Origin: Thermus thermamylovorans
GTDB taxonomy: Bacteria > Deinococcota > Deinococci > Deinococcales > Thermaceae
NCBI RefSeq assembly: GCF_004307015.1
Contig: NZ_SIJL01000004.1
Location: forward strand, 1-64,000
Reading direction: 5' to 3'
DNA length: 64,000 nt
Position numbers and translations under genes: made by a program. Below the pieces are notes generated by a model, which worked only from the letters and a program-made list of their open reading frames with translations, did not search any database and had not been told where the DNA came from. This document shows positions 61,600 to 64,000 of the stretch, in pieces (within the stretch, counting starts at the first letter, position 1; each line of letters begins with the position of its first letter).

Positions 61600-62633
61600 G
61601 GGTGCTCTTCCTGACCGACGCCAGGACCGTGGGGGGCAGCGAGGTCTACCTCAAGGAGGTCCTCCCCCGGCTCCGCGCCCTGGGCCTGGAGGCCGAGGCC
61701 GCCCTGCCCCGGGCCCCGGGCAACGCCCCCGTCCGGGAGGCTCTGGCGGCGGGGGGCGTCCCCGTGCACGCCTACGCCTCCTTGGCCGAGCTTCCCTCCG
61801 GCTACGACCGGGTGGTGGCCTCCGCCTGGTACCCGGGGAGCTACCGGGCCTTCTTCCGGCGCTACCTCCGGCTCACCCTCCTGGTGCACGACCAGATCGA
61901 GATCTTCTACCCGCTGGGCCTGCGCCAGGCCTACCGCCAGGGCTACCGCCTCCTCCAGGTGCCCCATCTGAGGCGGGCGGAAGGGGTGATCACCGTGTCC
62001 CGCTGGGCCGCCCACTGGTTGGAGAAAGTCCATGGGATCGGGCGGGTGCACGCCGTGCCCAACGGGGTGGACCCGGAGCGCTTCCGCCCACCCCTTCCAG
62101 GGGAGCGGGAGGCCTTGCGGGTGCGGTACGGGTTCACCCGGTTCACCGTCTTGGTCCCGGCCCGGATGAGCCCGGAGAAAAACCACCTGGCGGTGCTGCG
62201 CACGGCGAGGCTCCTGCCGCAAGCGGATTTCCTGCTGGTGGGGACAGGAGAACTCTTGGGGTTATGGCAGAGGGCGGCGAGGCTTTTGCGTCTGGGGAAC
62301 GTGCGCTTTTTGGGGCGGCGCCAGGACATGCCCGAGCTCTACCGGGCCGCGGACGCGGTCCTCCTCCCCACCCTGGGGGAGAACCAGAGCCTGGCCACCC
62401 TGGAGGCCATGGCCTCCGGCCTCCCCGTGGTCACCACCCCCATCCCCGCCCAGCGGGAGCTGGTGGAAGACGGCCGGACGGGAAGGCTCGTCCGCCCCGA
62501 CCCCAAGCGGCTGGCCACGGCCCTGGAAAACCTTCCCCCGGGCCTGGGCCAGGCGGCCCGGGCCCACGTCCTCGCCCGGCACACCCTGGAGGCCAGCGCC
62601 CGGCAGCTTAAGGCTATATTGGAGGGCATATGA
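61596..62633 (+). CDS. Family 4 glycosyltransferase
   Basis: A 345-residue GT-B glycosyltransferase. The N-terminal half begins VLFLTDARTVGGSEVYLKEV; VPNGVDPERFRPPLPGE near residue 150 and the donor-binding segment PTLGENQSLATLEAMASGLP (E-x7-E type) near 260 are typical of GT4. It sits immediately before UDP-galactopyranose mutase, so it probably adds a sugar during synthesis of a galactofuranose-containing glycolipid or polysaccharide. GTG start overlaps pcp. The stop codon overlaps the glf ATG (ATGA). Confidence 0.9.
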   Translation: MRVLFLTDARTVGGSEVYLKEVLPRLRALGLEAEAALPRAPGNAPVREALAAGGVPVHAYASLAELPSGYDRVVASAWYPGSYRAFFRRYLRLTLLVHDQIEIFYPLGLRQAYRQGYRLLQVPHLRRAEGVITVSRWAAHWLEKVHGIGRVHAVPNGVDPERFRPPLPGEREALRVRYGFTRFTVLVPARMSPEKNHLAVLRTARLLPQADFLLVGTGELLGLWQRAARLLRLGNVRFLGRRQDMPELYRAADAVLLPTLGENQSLATLEAMASGLPVVTTPIPAQRELVEDGRTGRLVRPDPKRLATALENLPPGLGQAARAHVLARHTLEASARQLKAILEGI

Positions 62634-63751
62634 AAGCGGATTACCTCATCGTAGGCGCGGGCTTCACCGGGGCCACCCTGGCGGAGCGGATCGCCAGCCA
62701 GCTGGGCAAAAAGGTCCTGGTGGTGGACCGCCGGGACCACATCGGGGGGAACGCCTACGACGAGCACGATGCCCACGGGGTCCTGGTCCACCGCTACGGC
62801 CCCCACATCTTCCACACCAACAGCAAAAGGGTGTGGGACTACCTCTCCCGCTTCACCGAGTGGCGCCCCTACTTCCACCGGGTGCGGGCGGTGGTGGAGG
62901 GGAAGGAGATCCCCCTCCCCTTCAGCCTGGCCTCCTTGCGCAAGCTCTTCTCCGAGCAGCTGGCCGACCGGCTGGAGGAGAAGCTCCTGGCCCACTTCGG
63001 CTACGGGGCCCGGGTGCCCATCCTGAGGCTCAAGGAGGCGGAGGATCCCGACCTCCGCTTCCTGGCGGAGTACGTCTACCGGAACGTGTTCGAGGGCTAC
63101 ACCCTGAAGCAGTGGGGGGTGCGCCCGGAGGAGCTCTCCCCCTCGGTCACCGCCCGGGTGCCGGTCCTGGTGAGCTACGACGAGCGCTACTTCCAGGACA
63201 CCTACCAGGCCATGCCTAAAGAGGGGTACACGGCCCTCTTCCGGCGGATGCTCTCCCACCCCAACATCCGGGTGCTCCTGGGGGCGGACTGGAAGGAGGT
63301 GGAGGGGGAGGTGCGCTTTGACCGCCTCCTTTTCACCGGGCCCATCGACGAGTTCTTCGGCCACCTCCACGGCCCCCTGCCCTACCGCTCCCTGCGCTTC
63401 CAACTGGAAACCCATCCCGTCCCCTGGGCCCAGGAGGTGGGCACGGTGAACTACCCGAGCGAACACCCCTTCACCCGGGTCACGGAGTTCAAGCACCTCA
63501 CGGGGCAGGGCTACCTGCCCCACACCACGGTGGCCTACGAGTACCCGGAGGCCTACGAGCCGGGGCGGAACGAGCCCTACTACCCGGTGCCCAGGGAGGA
63601 GAACGAGGAGCGGTACAGGCTCTACCTGAAGGAGGCGGAGAAGCTCAAGGCGGTTCTCTTTGCCGGGAGGCTGGGGGACTACCGCTACTACAACATGGAC
63701 CAGGCGGTGGCGAGGGCCCTGAAGCTTTTTGAGGAGGTGGCCCGTGGATAG
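62630..63751 (+). CDS. glf: UDP-galactopyranose mutase
   Basis: A 373-residue flavoenzyme that converts UDP-galactopyranose to UDP-galactofuranose. The FAD-binding start is DYLIVGAGFTGATLAERIAS, with VVDRRDHIGGNAYDEHDAHG near residue 27 and RYGPHIFHTNSKRVWDYLSR near 44. The active-site region TLKQWGVRPEELSPSVTARV near 155 and the C-terminal GRLGDYRYYNMDQAVARAL near 345 are present. Galactofuranose occurs in Thermus glycolipids to my knowledge. It overlaps the genes on both sides, so it is co-translated with both glycosyltransferases. Confidence 0.95.
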   Translation: MKADYLIVGAGFTGATLAERIASQLGKKVLVVDRRDHIGGNAYDEHDAHGVLVHRYGPHIFHTNSKRVWDYLSRFTEWRPYFHRVRAVVEGKEIPLPFSLASLRKLFSEQLADRLEEKLLAHFGYGARVPILRLKEAEDPDLRFLAEYVYRNVFEGYTLKQWGVRPEELSPSVTARVPVLVSYDERYFQDTYQAMPKEGYTALFRRMLSHPNIRVLLGADWKEVEGEVRFDRLLFTGPIDEFFGHLHGPLPYRSLRFQLETHPVPWAQEVGTVNYPSEHPFTRVTEFKHLTGQGYLPHTTVAYEYPEAYEPGRNEPYYPVPREENEERYRLYLKEAEKLKAVLFAGRLGDYRYYNMDQAVARALKLFEEVARG

Positions 63752-64000
63752 GGTGTGCGCGGTGATCGTGACCCACAACCGAAAGGCGCTTCTCAGGGAA
63801 TGCCTGCAGGCGGTTCTCTCCCAGACCCGCCCTCCGGAGCATGTGCTGGTGGTGGACAACGCCTCCACGGACGGGACGCCGGAGATGTTGCGGGAGGAGT
63901 TCCCGCAGGTGGAGGTCCTGCGCCTCCCTGAAAACCAAGGGGGGGCGGGGGGGTTTCACGAGGGGATGCGGCGGGCTTACGAGGCGGGGTACGACTGGCT
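63744..64000 (+). CDS. Family 2 glycosyltransferase, GlfT-like (partial)
   Basis: The first 85 residues of a GT2 glycosyltransferase, cut by the window end. VCAVIVTHNRKALLRECLQA and VLVVDNASTDGTPEML are the GT2 nucleotide-binding segments. LPENQGGAGGFHEGMRRA resembles galactofuranosyltransferases (GlfT2 type), which fits its position after glf. GTG at 63744 lies after GAGGAGG at a normal distance and overlaps the glf stop by eight bases. Confidence 0.85.
   Translation, partial: MDRVCAVIVTHNRKALLRECLQAVLSQTRPPEHVLVVDNASTDGTPEMLREEFPQVEVLRLPENQGGAGGFHEGMRRAYEAGYDW

Overview
The window is about 64 kb of very GC-rich, tightly packed bacterial chromosome. GC- or C-ending codons dominate. Proteins such as the UdgB uracil-DNA glycosylase, the 409-residue aminopeptidase T, the compact 978-residue Mfd and PolX match my memory of Thermus proteins, and the udgB-polX neighbourhood is also as I recall it in Thermus. 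I therefore read it as a Thermus species (Deinococcota), probably not T. thermophilus itself, but no database was searched. No rRNA, tRNA, insertion sequence, CRISPR array or prophage was found. The longest gene-free stretch is about 210 bases (11294-11502), so no stretch exceeds 300 bases.

Layout. 1-1233: a frameshifted AAA/DUF4143 ATPase. 1440-11293: catabolic and accessory metabolism, with a PcaF-like thiolase, a fused 5-oxoprolinase PxpB-PxpC, an AidB-like acyl-CoA dehydrogenase, an aldehyde:ferredoxin oxidoreductase, a COG3044-type ATPase, and an SBP56/methanethiol-oxidase-like protein coupled to a small membrane protein. 11503-13899: a class III aminotransferase and galactokinase. 13886-23012: a complete molybdenum hydroxylase module (CoxG, S, L, M; XdhC and a MobA-like nucleotidyltransferase; CoxD and CoxE; an orphan TRAP solute receptor). 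23095-26341: a large cytosolic hybrid-sensor-like histidine kinase and a stand-alone receiver. 26440-31523: acyl-CoA dehydrogenase with its electron carrier EtfBA, a membrane/coiled-coil protein and an acyl-CoA carboxylase beta subunit. 31626-35198: two lipoproteins (HYR/PxKF and SdrD-B-like) flanking a LuxR-type regulator. 35257-43886: udgB, polX, a HARE-HTH protein, a dihydroorotate-dehydrogenase-like protein with NifJ, a previously uncalled 46-residue membrane protein, and aminopeptidase T. 44056-51802: an O-acetylhomoserine sulfhydrylase-like enzyme, a CPA2 antiporter, an SLC13 permease, UspA, an extended Hsp33 and cysS. 51858-57099: a fadN-fadA-fadE beta-oxidation operon. 57160-64000: mfd, degV, pcp and a galactofuranose glycan cluster (GT4, glf, GT2) that runs off the window.

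How it works together. Much of the window handles acyl-CoA oxidation: the fadNAE operon, acd-etfBA, two further thiolase or dehydrogenase genes and pccB. Reducing equivalents go to ETF or, through NifJ and AOR, to ferredoxin. The Mo-hydroxylase module looks self-contained, with its own maturation factors and a possible uptake receptor, but its signature is form II, so its substrate is probably not CO.

Regulatory style. Many genes look leaderless: a TANNNT -10 box, six or seven bases (usually G-rich), then the start codon. This pattern decided or questioned several starts. Other genes have clear TTGACN-N17/18-TANNNT promoters and AAGGAGG ribosome sites. Two divergent gene pairs have -10 boxes that overlap each other, two intergenic regions carry AGGGGTA inverted repeats, and five convergent gene pairs overlap at their 3' ends. 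The palindrome CCTCGAGG is strongly over-represented across the window.
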